Source: Gammaproteobacteria bacterium (GTDB lineage Bacteria; Pseudomonadota; Gammaproteobacteria; GRL18). Taken from it: a stretch of DNA of 64,000 nt. Shown here piece after piece: positions 17,965 through 25,785 of the stretch. Position 1 is the first letter of the stretch. Each line of letters begins with the position of its first letter. The stretch lies in assembly GCA_016744395.1 (NCBI GenBank), contig JADGEK010000005.1, forward strand, positions 24,146-88,145. Reading direction: 5' to 3'. Below the pieces are notes generated by a model that had not been told where the DNA came from, did no database searches, and was given only the letters and a program-made list of their open reading frames with translations. Position numbers and translations under genes: made by a program.

Positions 17965-18716
17965 ATTCAAGCAGTGAATTAGAAAAAGATGCAATTAAAT
18001 TAGATGAAAAAGAAGATGCTTTAAAACATGGAAAAGCAGCCGAAGCAGCAAAAAATGAAGAACAAATCACGGCTGACTATTTATCGGCACATCCTGATTT
18101 TTTTAATCAGCATTCCGCCCTGTTAGCGTCTCTAGAGGTTGCCCATGATAGTGGTTCGGCTGTCTCTTTGATTGAACGACAGGTGAGCATTCTTAGAGAA
18201 CAAAATGCCCAACATAAATCTCAACTGGTTGAATTGGTTGAAATTGCAAAAGATAATGAGCAATCTAATCAAAGAATGCATAAGTTAACTTTGTCTTTGA
18301 TGAGCTGCGGGGGTGTCGATGCCTGTGAAGTTGCCCTGGATGAAGTTTTATGTGATGATTTCTCTGTGGATGCCATTGCTCTGAAACTATTTGTTGAGCC
18401 AATAGAGGATCAACCTGAACACCTTTTCGTAAAAACAGATTCTATTTTAGGTCATGAATTAGACAAACTCCTTAATACTCGTAAGCCCATGTGCGGTTTT
18501 TTCAAAAAGTTACCTCTGGATGAATTGTTTGAAGAAAAATCACAATCCATTTCTTCATTGGCAGTGATACCGCTGTTTATTGAGAAGAATAATTGCTTTG
18601 GTGCTTTAGTTTTAGGTAGCCATAATGTTCGTCGTTTTAATGCGGAAATGGGGACACTCTTTTTAGAAAGACTGGGTGAAACTTTGAGCTATAAATTAAA
18701 CCTTTCTATTAAATAG
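17961..18716 (+). CDS. DUF484 family protein
   Basis: A 251-residue member of the DUF484 family (PF04340, E. coli YigA-like), always found between dapF and xerC. It begins with a charged stretch, then the conserved ADYLSAHPDFFNQHSALLASLEVAH and SAVSLIERQVSILREQN, followed by a GAF-like C-terminal domain (VIPLFIEKNNCFGALVLGSHNVRRF). Its function is not established. It starts within the dapF stop codon (4-bp overlap), so translation is probably coupled. Confidence 0.9.
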   Translation: MNSSSELEKDAIKLDEKEDALKHGKAAEAAKNEEQITADYLSAHPDFFNQHSALLASLEVAHDSGSAVSLIERQVSILREQNAQHKSQLVELVEIAKDNEQSNQRMHKLTLSLMSCGGVDACEVALDEVLCDDFSVDAIALKLFVEPIEDQPEHLFVKTDSILGHELDKLLNTRKPMCGFFKKLPLDELFEEKSQSISSLAVIPLFIEKNNCFGALVLGSHNVRRFNAEMGTLFLERLGETLSYKLNLSIK

Positions 18717-18752
18717 TATGAGTTTCATTCAATTCATATAACGGGTATAAAG

Positions 18753-18782
18753 AATAGCGACGTTGCGTGCAATGTCTCTACC
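18753..18782. repeat. palindromic repeat, copy 2
   Basis: A diverged copy: arms TAGCGACGTTGC and GCAATGTCTCTA around GT. It lies between DUF484 and xerC within the operon. It is followed by a small CCATT/AATGG hairpin (18781-18797). Confidence 0.6.
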
Positions 18783-18816
18783 ATTGCATACGAATGGCTA
18801 TAAATTAGGGTAAACA

Positions 18817-19731
18817 ATGAAAACAATCGTTGATTCATTCATTCATTATCTTAAAGTCGAACGTCAACTTTCTGCAAATACCCTCTCCAGTTACCAGCGT
18901 GATTTAACTCAGTTTATTGACTATTTTAGCGAATTAGCTGAAAATTCTAATGTTGAAAAAATGACCTGGCAACAAATTAACAGCCATCAATACCGTGCCT
19001 ATGTTGCTCGGCAGCATCGAAAAAATTTGTCGGGTAAAACCATTCAGCGACAATTATCCTCATTACGGCGTTTATACGAATACCTGATTAAAGAACAACG
19101 GGTTAGCCATAATCCGCTTAAGGGTGTTACAGCACCTAAAAGTGGGCGAAAACTGCCTAAAGCACCCGATATAGAACAGCTCGAACAACTTCTTCATGAC
19201 GATGACAATGAGCCTCTGCTTCAGAGAGACAGGGCGATGTTTGAACTGTTTTATTCTTCAGGCTTACGTTTATCTGAATTAACCAATATTGATTGTTTCG
19301 ATCTTAAATTAGCTGACCATCAACTCAGAGTCTTAGGAAAAGGCAATAAAGAGCGGGAATTGCCTATTGGGGAAAAAGCCATTGAGGCACTGAAGACTTG
19401 GTTAAAAGTTAGAAGTGAGCTGGCTAAACCAGGTGAACAGGCCGCTTTTGTGTCCCGTTTTGGTACCCGAATCACTCAACGAGGCGTGCAGCAACGGTTG
19501 GAAAAAATGGCCATTGATCAGGACTTGCCAATTCATTTGCACCCTCATATGCTACGCCATGCTTTTGCCAGCCACTTGCTAGAATCCAGTGGTGATTTAC
19601 GAGCAGTGCAAGAGCTTTTGGGGCATGCCGATATTTCCACCACACAAATATACACTCACCTGGACTTTCAACATCTTGCTGAGGTCTATGATAAAGCCCA
19701 TCCCAGAGCGAGAAAAAAGAAACATTCTTAA
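18817..19731 (+). CDS. xerC: tyrosine recombinase XerC
   Basis: With XerD this recombinase resolves chromosome dimers at dif. The N-terminal SAM-like core-binding domain (residues 1-90) is followed by the catalytic domain with R (SSGLRLSEL), K (GKGNKERELPI), H-x-x-R (HPHMLRHAFASH), H (LGHADISTTQIYTH) and the nucleophile Y in QIYTHLDF. Length 304 is standard. The ATG at 18817 is preceded by AGGG. It ends the dapF-DUF484-xerC cluster. Confidence 0.95.
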   Translation: MKTIVDSFIHYLKVERQLSANTLSSYQRDLTQFIDYFSELAENSNVEKMTWQQINSHQYRAYVARQHRKNLSGKTIQRQLSSLRRLYEYLIKEQRVSHNPLKGVTAPKSGRKLPKAPDIEQLEQLLHDDDNEPLLQRDRAMFELFYSSGLRLSELTNIDCFDLKLADHQLRVLGKGNKERELPIGEKAIEALKTWLKVRSELAKPGEQAAFVSRFGTRITQRGVQQRLEKMAIDQDLPIHLHPHMLRHAFASHLLESSGDLRAVQELLGHADISTTQIYTHLDFQHLAEVYDKAHPRARKKKHS

Positions 19732-19767
19732 AATGAGAGTATATGAAAGGGAGGATATCCTTTCATA

Positions 19768-20934
19768 TCAGTTACTTTGCTTTTCCCGCAAACTGCTTAG
19801 CTTCTCAATTACTTTTTCAGAGCGACGAATGTTCTTTTTTGCTATCAAATTATCAGGCTCAAACATCAGCACTTGCTGCCACAGGTTTATTGCATCCTGA
19901 AACTCACCGTCAGTATAATTTTTGTTGGCTTTGGACATTAATTTCTTAACAGTATAATTAATGGAACGATTCAGTTCTTGCTTTATTTGGATAAGTTGAA
20001 TATCGTTTTGACCATTTTCATCAAGTCTTGAAATTAACTGTCGTGTCCTTAAGAAATCGCCCGTGTTATAGCTCTTTTCAATTTCCTGCAGAAGAATAGT
20101 TTGTTGTTCTTTTCGGGTTTTTTCTTGAGATTTTTGTTTCTTTATTTTTTTCTTTTTGTAATATTGTCTGGAACGCCCTTTTAGTTGAGCTGCAATGTCT
20201 TCACGTTCTTTGTTTGACTCTAATGTAATGGCCTGCTTGATTCTTATTTTTGCCGTTTTGTAATGTTTTTTATCAATGGCTTGTCTCGCAAGCAGGGTAA
20301 GCTCTTGAGATAATTGTTTTGCTTCTTTATCTAAACTGTTTATTTGATGTTGTAATGATTCATTCCTTGGATCAGTCTTTAATTTTTCATGATAAACGGG
20401 CAAGGTCTCTATCATCCATTGACTGCGTTTGATCATGAGCTTTTGATTGATGGATGTGAGTAATTGTTGTTGCTCTGAAAGAAGGTTTTTTTCTGTTTTT
20501 ATCAAGTCTCGATTTTTAGAGTCACCAAGAGGATATTTTTCTTTAGCTTGATCGATTAAGTCCAGAGCTTCTGCCCACTGATTTGCTTTAATGAAGGATT
20601 TGATTTGTTTATCTATGGACTGTTCGTATTCATTCGCCTGTATGACTAAAGACTTTTTACGTATTTGAAGTGCTTTGTATTGTGGATGAGATTCTTTAAC
20701 ATAAGTCATTGTGTTAAAGGCTTTTCCATATTCATTTTCAGCAGACCAGACGTCAATTTGAGTCAGCAGATCATCTTGCTTTGATGCAACAAAAGCGGTA
20801 CCACAGCCTGACAAAAAAGAGATAATTAAAATAATGGCAATAAAAGAAGTGTTTAATGGAATCTTGTGTGTGAGTTTTTTATAGTTGATAATGGCATCAA
20901 AAATAGGTGACTCTTTATTTTTCATTACTATCAT
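19768..20934 (-). CDS. lipoprotein with coiled-coil and TPR-like repeats
   Basis: The 388-residue protein has an N-terminal cytoplasmic tail, a hydrophobic segment and the lipobox LSGC near residue 43, so it should be a lipoprotein. The body is charged, helical and rich in Lys, Gln and Glu. Its last 60 residues (KANKNYTDGEFQDAINLWQQVLMFEPDNLIAKKNI) read as a TPR unit. The start overlaps the end of the adenylate cyclase by 20 bp, so the two are cotranscribed and translationally coupled. It may be the envelope partner of the cyclase's periplasmic sensor; that is inference. I do not recognise a named family. Confidence 0.8.
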   Translation of the reverse strand: MIVMKNKESPIFDAIINYKKLTHKIPLNTSFIAIILIISFLSGCGTAFVASKQDDLLTQIDVWSAENEYGKAFNTMTYVKESHPQYKALQIRKKSLVIQANEYEQSIDKQIKSFIKANQWAEALDLIDQAKEKYPLGDSKNRDLIKTEKNLLSEQQQLLTSINQKLMIKRSQWMIETLPVYHEKLKTDPRNESLQHQINSLDKEAKQLSQELTLLARQAIDKKHYKTAKIRIKQAITLESNKEREDIAAQLKGRSRQYYKKKKIKKQKSQEKTRKEQQTILLQEIEKSYNTGDFLRTRQLISRLDENGQNDIQLIQIKQELNRSINYTVKKLMSKANKNYTDGEFQDAINLWQQVLMFEPDNLIAKKNIRRSEKVIEKLSSLREKQSN

Positions 20935-22393
20935 AATTGATTAATTTATCCATGTTTTTAGTTAAATTCAACTGACTTTTATTGGTGCATGTCTTGACTC
21001 GATAGAGAATGACTTCTTTTTCATGGCCTCGAATTTTTATACTGTCTTTTCTCTCAAGTTCAAAATATTCTTTAACGCCTCTATAGGCTAACATCGTTTC
21101 AGGTATGATAACTTCATTATCTTTTGCATGGCTGGCAATGCGCGATGCCAGGTTGACTGCATCACCAATCACGGTATATTCCATTCTTTGTGTTGAGCCC
21201 ATATTGCCTGCGAGTACTAGACCGCTATTGGCTGCAATATGGAAGTTGACAGGGGTCATTTTTTGGGATATGCGTTTGCTGTTGATGTTGGAAATGATTT
21301 TTTGTATCAATAAAGCACATGAAATGGCTTGATAAGAATGATGCTCGTCTTTGTTAGGTACTCCAAAAACTAACATAATACAATCTCCCATAAATTTATC
21401 AACATGTCCCCCATAAATACCAGCCGCCTGAGATAAATATGAAAAATAATGATTTAATAATTGATTTGTTTTTTCGGGTTCCATCGTTTGGGATAGTTCT
21501 GTAAAACCAATAATGTCAACAAATAAGACACTGGCTTCAACTTGCTCTCCACCTAAATCAATGCTTTCTAAATTACCAAGAATTTCCTGCGCAACGGTGG
21601 GTGATAGATATCGAGAAAAGGCTTTCTCAACAGATTCTTTGTGTAATAAACCATCGGCCATAATGTTAAGGGATTTCATTAACAAGCCAAACTCATCATT
21701 TCTACGTTCGTTGAAACGAAATTTATAATCTCCTTTTGAAATGGCCTTGCTGGCACTCACCAGCTCATTGATGGGACGAGATAAACGTTCACCCAGCATA
21801 ATGGCAAAAATAACACTCAGAGCCATTAAGACAATGGTTGTAAAAATAATGGTATAGAGTGTTTTATTTCGAGCCTGAATAAACAAGGATTGATCGAAGG
21901 TGAGTAACACATAGCCAATAGTAACCTCCTGATAATTGACACTGCCAATATAGGATAAATAGGGTAAATTTGAACTGAATATAAAAGTCTGATTGATTGG
22001 TTTTGATATTTCTGCATCAGAGGGGCTTGGCAGCCAGGCCAGGGTTGAAATTTCGTTGACTGATTTAGGGAAATTCAGAACGGTTGGAATTAAGCCATGA
22101 GAACTTCGTGCTTGTTTTTCATCGGAATAAAAGGCAATTCCTAAGATTTCTGAGTGCTGGGCAATATTCTTAACTAATACATCCAGATCCAGAGTGTCTG
22201 ATGTTAAGAAACCTTCAGTGGCTGATGCAGACAGTTGATGAATTAAAATTTTGGCATAAGAATGCATTTGCTTTTCAAGTAATTTATTTTGATCATGAAT
22301 GACCATGCCTCCAAGAATTAACATACCTGACACGATGAGTGCAATCATGGAAAGTGCAAGTTTATGAGCAAATGGAAAACTAACTTTTTGCAT
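20915..22393 (-). CDS. membrane adenylate/guanylate cyclase (class III) with HAMP
   Basis: The 492-residue protein has a membrane helix (about 10-30), a periplasmic sensor region (about 30-165), a second helix, a HAMP linker (GERLSRPINELVSASKAISKGDY) and a class III nucleotide cyclase domain. Metal-binding aspartates are in VLFVDIIGFTEL and KFMGDCIMLVFG; the substrate-contact region EYTVIGDAVNLASRI is intact. The Lys in VDKFMGD suggests ATP as substrate. A strong AAGGAG ribosome site precedes the start. It forms an operon with the downstream TPR-like lipoprotein and is divergent from hslVU. Confidence 0.92.
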   Translation of the reverse strand: MQKVSFPFAHKLALSMIALIVSGMLILGGMVIHDQNKLLEKQMHSYAKILIHQLSASATEGFLTSDTLDLDVLVKNIAQHSEILGIAFYSDEKQARSSHGLIPTVLNFPKSVNEISTLAWLPSPSDAEISKPINQTFIFSSNLPYLSYIGSVNYQEVTIGYVLLTFDQSLFIQARNKTLYTIIFTTIVLMALSVIFAIMLGERLSRPINELVSASKAISKGDYKFRFNERRNDEFGLLMKSLNIMADGLLHKESVEKAFSRYLSPTVAQEILGNLESIDLGGEQVEASVLFVDIIGFTELSQTMEPEKTNQLLNHYFSYLSQAAGIYGGHVDKFMGDCIMLVFGVPNKDEHHSYQAISCALLIQKIISNINSKRISQKMTPVNFHIAANSGLVLAGNMGSTQRMEYTVIGDAVNLASRIASHAKDNEVIIPETMLAYRGVKEYFELERKDSIKIRGHEKEVILYRVKTCTNKSQLNLTKNMDKLINYDSNEK

Positions 22394-22494
22394 TGTGCTC
22401 CTTACATAAAGATTTAATATTTCGAATTGCCATTATAGACAAGCCTTCCTGATAGTAAAAAGAGTGGAATTGGCAACAAAATATCCAGTGTAAC

Positions 22495-22523
22495 CTTGAT
22501 TTTAGTATAAATAAGCCCTATTT
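22495..22523 (+). promoter_or_regulatory. candidate sigma32 heat-shock promoter for hslVU
   Basis: CTTGAT (22495-22500), a 15-bp spacer and CCCTATTT (22516-22523) match the sigma32 consensus (CTTGAA / CCCCATnT) in both elements. hslVU is a classic sigma32 operon in E. coli. Confidence 0.6.
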
Positions 22524-22565
22524 CAAAGAATTCTTATGGAACATAAAAGGGTCTACTGCCGTGCA

Positions 22566-22584
22566 TTAGGGATAAACGCCCTAA
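22566..22584 (+). promoter_or_regulatory. stem-loop in the hslVU 5' leader
   Basis: TTAGGG pairs with CCCTAA around a 7-nt loop, about 40 nt after the predicted start site and 46 nt before hslV. The E. coli hslVU leader is also reported to contain an inverted repeat that stabilises the mRNA, so this may be an analogous element. Confidence 0.45.
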
Positions 22585-22630
22585 ATAGTCACAAGTGACC
22601 ATAATGTGTTTTGACTGAAGACTTAATAGA

Positions 22631-23203
22631 ATGAGCAGGAAAAAGACATTGGATCAATATAGAGGGACAACAATCCTTTCAGTACGACGTGGCAACCAGG
22701 TGGTGATTGGCGGAGATGGTCAGGTATCGTTGAGTAACACGGTCATGAAAGGAAATGCCCGTAAAGTTCGTCGATTGTTTCACGATAAAGTCATTGCGGG
22801 TTTTGCTGGCGGAACTGCAGACGCGTTCACACTTTTTGAACGCTTTGAGGCTAAGCTGGAAAAACACCGTGGCCAACTGGTACGTGCTGCAGTTGAATTA
22901 GCCAAAGATTGGCGTACCGAGCAATCATTAAGAAAATTAGAAGCATTATTGGCAGTGGCTGATCAAAATGCATCGCTTATCATTACGGGTAATGGTGATG
23001 TCATTGAGCCAGAGGAAGGTCTTATGGCTATCGGTTCAGGCGGTCCCTATGCTCAATCTGCCGCCCGAGCTTTGCTTGATAATACTGAGCTCAGTGCTGA
23101 AGAAATTGTAAAAAAAGGCCTCACCATTGCGGGTGATATATGTATTTACACCAATCATAACCACACCATTGAAGTGTTGGATTTAGATAGCCCGACGAGT
23201 TGA
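22631..23203 (+). CDS. hslV: HslV, peptidase subunit of the HslUV protease
   Basis: A proteasome-like threonine peptidase. The mature N-terminal threonine should be in [10 protein letters not shown] (after about residue 12 of the precursor). [22 protein letters not shown] and [14 protein letters not shown] are family hallmarks, and [14 protein letters not shown] follows. The N-terminal extension [10 protein letters not shown] is somewhat longer than in E. coli but would be removed. Located 56 bp before hslU. Confidence 0.97.
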   Translation: MSRKKTLDQYRGTTILSVRRGNQVVIGGDGQVSLSNTVMKGNARKVRRLFHDKVIAGFAGGTADAFTLFERFEAKLEKHRGQLVRAAVELAKDWRTEQSLRKLEALLAVADQNASLIITGNGDVIEPEEGLMAIGSGGPYAQSAARALLDNTELSAEEIVKKGLTIAGDICIYTNHNHTIEVLDLDSPTS

Positions 23204-23259
23204 TTGTCTCAAGGGTCATACACAGAACAAAATAGCCTAAACAGGAGTTGATAGAGTCA

Positions 23260-24609
23260 ATGTCTCAAATGACACCAAGAGAAATTGTTCAGGAACTGGA
23301 TAAACACATCATCGGTCAGGCCGATGCCAAACGGGCAGTCGCTATTGCACTGCGTAATCGCTGGCGTAGAAGCCAGGTGGAAGAGCCTTTATGCAGTGAA
23401 ATTACACCTAAAAATATATTAATGATTGGCCCAACAGGCGTTGGTAAAACAGAAATTGCCCGGCGATTAGCGAGATTGGCCAATGCCCCTTTCATTAAAA
23501 TTGAGGCCACCAAATTCACAGAAGTGGGTTATGTGGGTCGCGATGTTGAATCGATTATTCGTGACTTGCTTGATGTGTCCATAAAAATGACTCGTGAACA
23601 GGCCATGGAAAAAGTTCAAAATCGTGCCATGGATGCCGCAGAGGAACGTGTTTTGGACATTTTATTGCCACCTGCACGAGGCAATGAGGGCGATGACTGG
23701 CAAAAAGATGCTGCTCAAGAAGATGGCTCATCAACACGTCAAAAATTCCGTAAAATGTTACGTGAAGGTAAGCTGGACGACAAAGAAATCGAAATTGAAG
23801 TCAGTGCCCCCAGTGTTGGTGTTGAAATTATGGCTCCTCCAGGCATGGAAGAAATGACCAATCAGCTCCAGGGGATGTTTCAGAACTTGGGTAGCAGCGG
23901 CAAAACAAAACGTCGTCAAACGCCTGTTAAAGATGCTCTGAAGGTTTTAACCGAAGAAGAAGCTGCCAAATTGGTTAATGATGATGATATTAAGCAGCAA
24001 GCGGTGCACAGTGTTGAACAAAACGGTATTGTGTTTCTTGATGAAATCGACAAAATTGCGACACGCAGTAGTGGCGGAGGTGGTCCAGAAGTTTCCCGTG
24101 AAGGTGTACAGCGTGATTTACTACCTTTAGTCGAGGGCAGTACGGTATCTACCAAGCATGGTATGATTAAAACCGATCACATATTATTTATCTGTTCAGG
24201 TGCTTTTCATGTGTCCAAGCCTTCTGACTTGATTCCTGAATTGCAGGGGCGATTACCGATTCGAGTTGAGCTTAATGCACTGGACGTAAAAGATTTTAGC
24301 CGTATTCTGGTTGAGCCTGATGCGTCGCTGACAGAACAATATACGGCACTGATGAAAACAGAGTCACTGGATTTGACCTTTGAAACCAGCGCTGTTGAGC
24401 GAATTGCAGAAGTGGCTTTTACTGTGAATGAATCCACTGAAAATATTGGTGCCAGACGTCTGCATACCATTATGGAGCGTTTATTGGAGTCCATTTCCTA
24501 TGAAGCATCAGATAAACCAGGAGAAAGTCTGGTTATTGATGGTCAATACGTAGATGAGCAGCTAGGTGAATTAGCGATTAATGAAGATTTATCTCGTTAT
24601 ATACTATAG
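23260..24609 (+). CDS. hslU: HslU, ATPase/unfoldase subunit of HslUV
   Basis: An AAA+ unfoldase that feeds HslV. It begins [20 protein letters not shown], has the Walker [18 protein letters not shown], the pore motif GYVGRDVE, a long I-domain (about 110-240), Walker [12 protein letters not shown] and the sensor-2 region [16 protein letters not shown]. The end SRYIL matches the conserved C-terminal tail that inserts into HslV. I start at ATG 23260; a TTG four codons upstream abuts the AGGAG and is unlikely. Confidence 0.97.
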   Translation: MSQMTPREIVQELDKHIIGQADAKRAVAIALRNRWRRSQVEEPLCSEITPKNILMIGPTGVGKTEIARRLARLANAPFIKIEATKFTEVGYVGRDVESIIRDLLDVSIKMTREQAMEKVQNRAMDAAEERVLDILLPPARGNEGDDWQKDAAQEDGSSTRQKFRKMLREGKLDDKEIEIEVSAPSVGVEIMAPPGMEEMTNQLQGMFQNLGSSGKTKRRQTPVKDALKVLTEEEAAKLVNDDDIKQQAVHSVEQNGIVFLDEIDKIATRSSGGGGPEVSREGVQRDLLPLVEGSTVSTKHGMIKTDHILFICSGAFHVSKPSDLIPELQGRLPIRVELNALDVKDFSRILVEPDASLTEQYTALMKTESLDLTFETSAVERIAEVAFTVNESTENIGARRLHTIMERLLESISYEASDKPGESLVIDGQYVDEQLGELAINEDLSRYIL

Positions 24610-24674
24610 TCTGCTTGCTACTTTGTAAGATGAATTATACCCATGATACGAGTAAAAAAATTAGAGAATAAGAT

Positions 24675-25046
24675 ATGTCTGAAAAAAATAAGCCGACACC
24701 CACAGAAATTAATTTACATCAGAAATCACACGAATTGGAAATCGCCTTTGATGATGGCAGTCGATTTCACTTTTCCAGTGAATTTCTAAGAGTTCACTCA
24801 CCTTCTGCGGAAGTCAGAGGCCATGCTCCTGGTGAAGAAACACTTCAGCTTGGCAAAGAAAATGTGAATATTAAAACATTAGAACCTGTAGGGAATTATG
24901 CGGTTAAGATTGTTTTTACCGATGGTCATGACAGTGGTATTTTCTCATGGGATCTTTTTCATGAGTACGGTCATAAGCAGGAAAAAATGTGGCAGGATTA
25001 CTTACAAAAGCTAAAAGATGCAGGCCATGAGCGTCAATTAAACTAG
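24675..25046 (+). CDS. DUF971 protein (gamma-butyrobetaine hydroxylase N-terminal-like domain)
   Basis: A 123-residue DUF971 protein with the family pattern SHELEIAFDDGSRFHFSSEFLRVHSPSAEVRGH, NVNIKTLEPVGNYAVKIVFTDGHDSGIFSWDLFHEYG. This small fold occurs alone and at the N-terminus of gamma-butyrobetaine and trimethyllysine hydroxylases. In Fe-S proteins such as ApbC it is also fused as an accessory domain. Stand-alone copies directly after hslVU are common in beta- and gammaproteobacteria; their role is not known. Confidence 0.88.
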   Translation: MSEKNKPTPTEINLHQKSHELEIAFDDGSRFHFSSEFLRVHSPSAEVRGHAPGEETLQLGKENVNIKTLEPVGNYAVKIVFTDGHDSGIFSWDLFHEYGHKQEKMWQDYLQKLKDAGHERQLN

Positions 25047-25113
25047 CACCTCAACTCATGAGTCGAGATACTAGGCCTATTAGTCCAGGGTGTTGCTTCA
25101 GGCGACAATCTGG

Positions 25114-25316
25114 CTATGATCCAATAGACTTATTTTTTTCAATGTCTACTGCAGTCACATCACATTCGTACACAAAAATTCATCAATAATGTGATAACGC
25201 TGTTTAGGCAGTTTATCAGGCGTATAAATTTTTTGCACCTGAAGCAGTTCTTTCCCAGTCACCAGTTCAGTGGCTATAATCTCAACGACTTCACCATTGT
25301 CTATTAACGTTGACAT
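25114..25316 (-). pseudogene. small unknown gene, probably frameshifted
   Basis: From an ATG at 25316 a 53-codon frame begins MSTLIDNGEVVEIIATELV and ends at a TGA at 25155. Just before it, in a run of five T (DEF then LCTN), one extra T would restore a longer frame that reads FVYECDVTAVDIEKNKSIGS and stops at 25114 (about 67 residues). The composition looks coding, but there is no clear ribosome site and I recognise no family. It could be a real 53-residue gene, a recent pseudogene or a sequencing slip. It occupies much of the 540-bp gap 25047-25587; the rest of that gap holds only the promoter region of the next operon. Confidence 0.35.
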
Positions 25317-25587
25317 TTTTCATCATACATTTCTGTGGTTGTTAATTAAATATTCAAAACATAAGGTGTTAGTGAGCAATTTTTTGCTCTAAATTGCAGT
25401 GCGTACTGTCATTGATCAAGAAAATTTATCTTTTTTGTAATACTGATTGTAAGTAATGTCAGTAATAGTGTATCTTAAAATGCTTATGTATGATCGGTTG
25501 AGTTGTAACAGGTCACTGAATTCTTAGAATAGCATGCGCTTCCTGAGGGTTTCATCAATAATTTATCACTTTTTAAAGGAGAGTGTC

Positions 25588-25785
25588 ATGTCGGATTCTG
25601 TGGATACCAAACCTCTGAATATGACTGAGCGTCAAACCACTATTGAGGAATTTACTCATTTTTGTCGTGAAGAAAAAGAGCGCCAAATGAATTCGGGTGA
25701 AAATTTTGATGAGCAAGCCTTTGAAGAAGCGAAAGAGCTGACATTACGTAAGCTACAAGTTCTAGAAGATGAGGGCTGGGTATGA
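25588..25785 (+). CDS. small acidic protein coupled to the membrane Rad50-like ATPase
   Basis: A 65-residue acidic protein (MSDSVDTKPLNMTERQ...) with a predicted helical body rich in Glu and Lys and a C-terminal LEDEGWV. The ATG at 25588 is preceded by AAAGGAGAG; an earlier in-frame ATG at 25534 lacks such a site. Its stop codon overlaps the start of the ATPase gene (ATGA), so the two are almost certainly made together and may form a complex. I do not recognise the family. Confidence 0.7.
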   Translation: MSDSVDTKPLNMTERQTTIEEFTHFCREEKERQMNSGENFDEQAFEEAKELTLRKLQVLEDEGWV

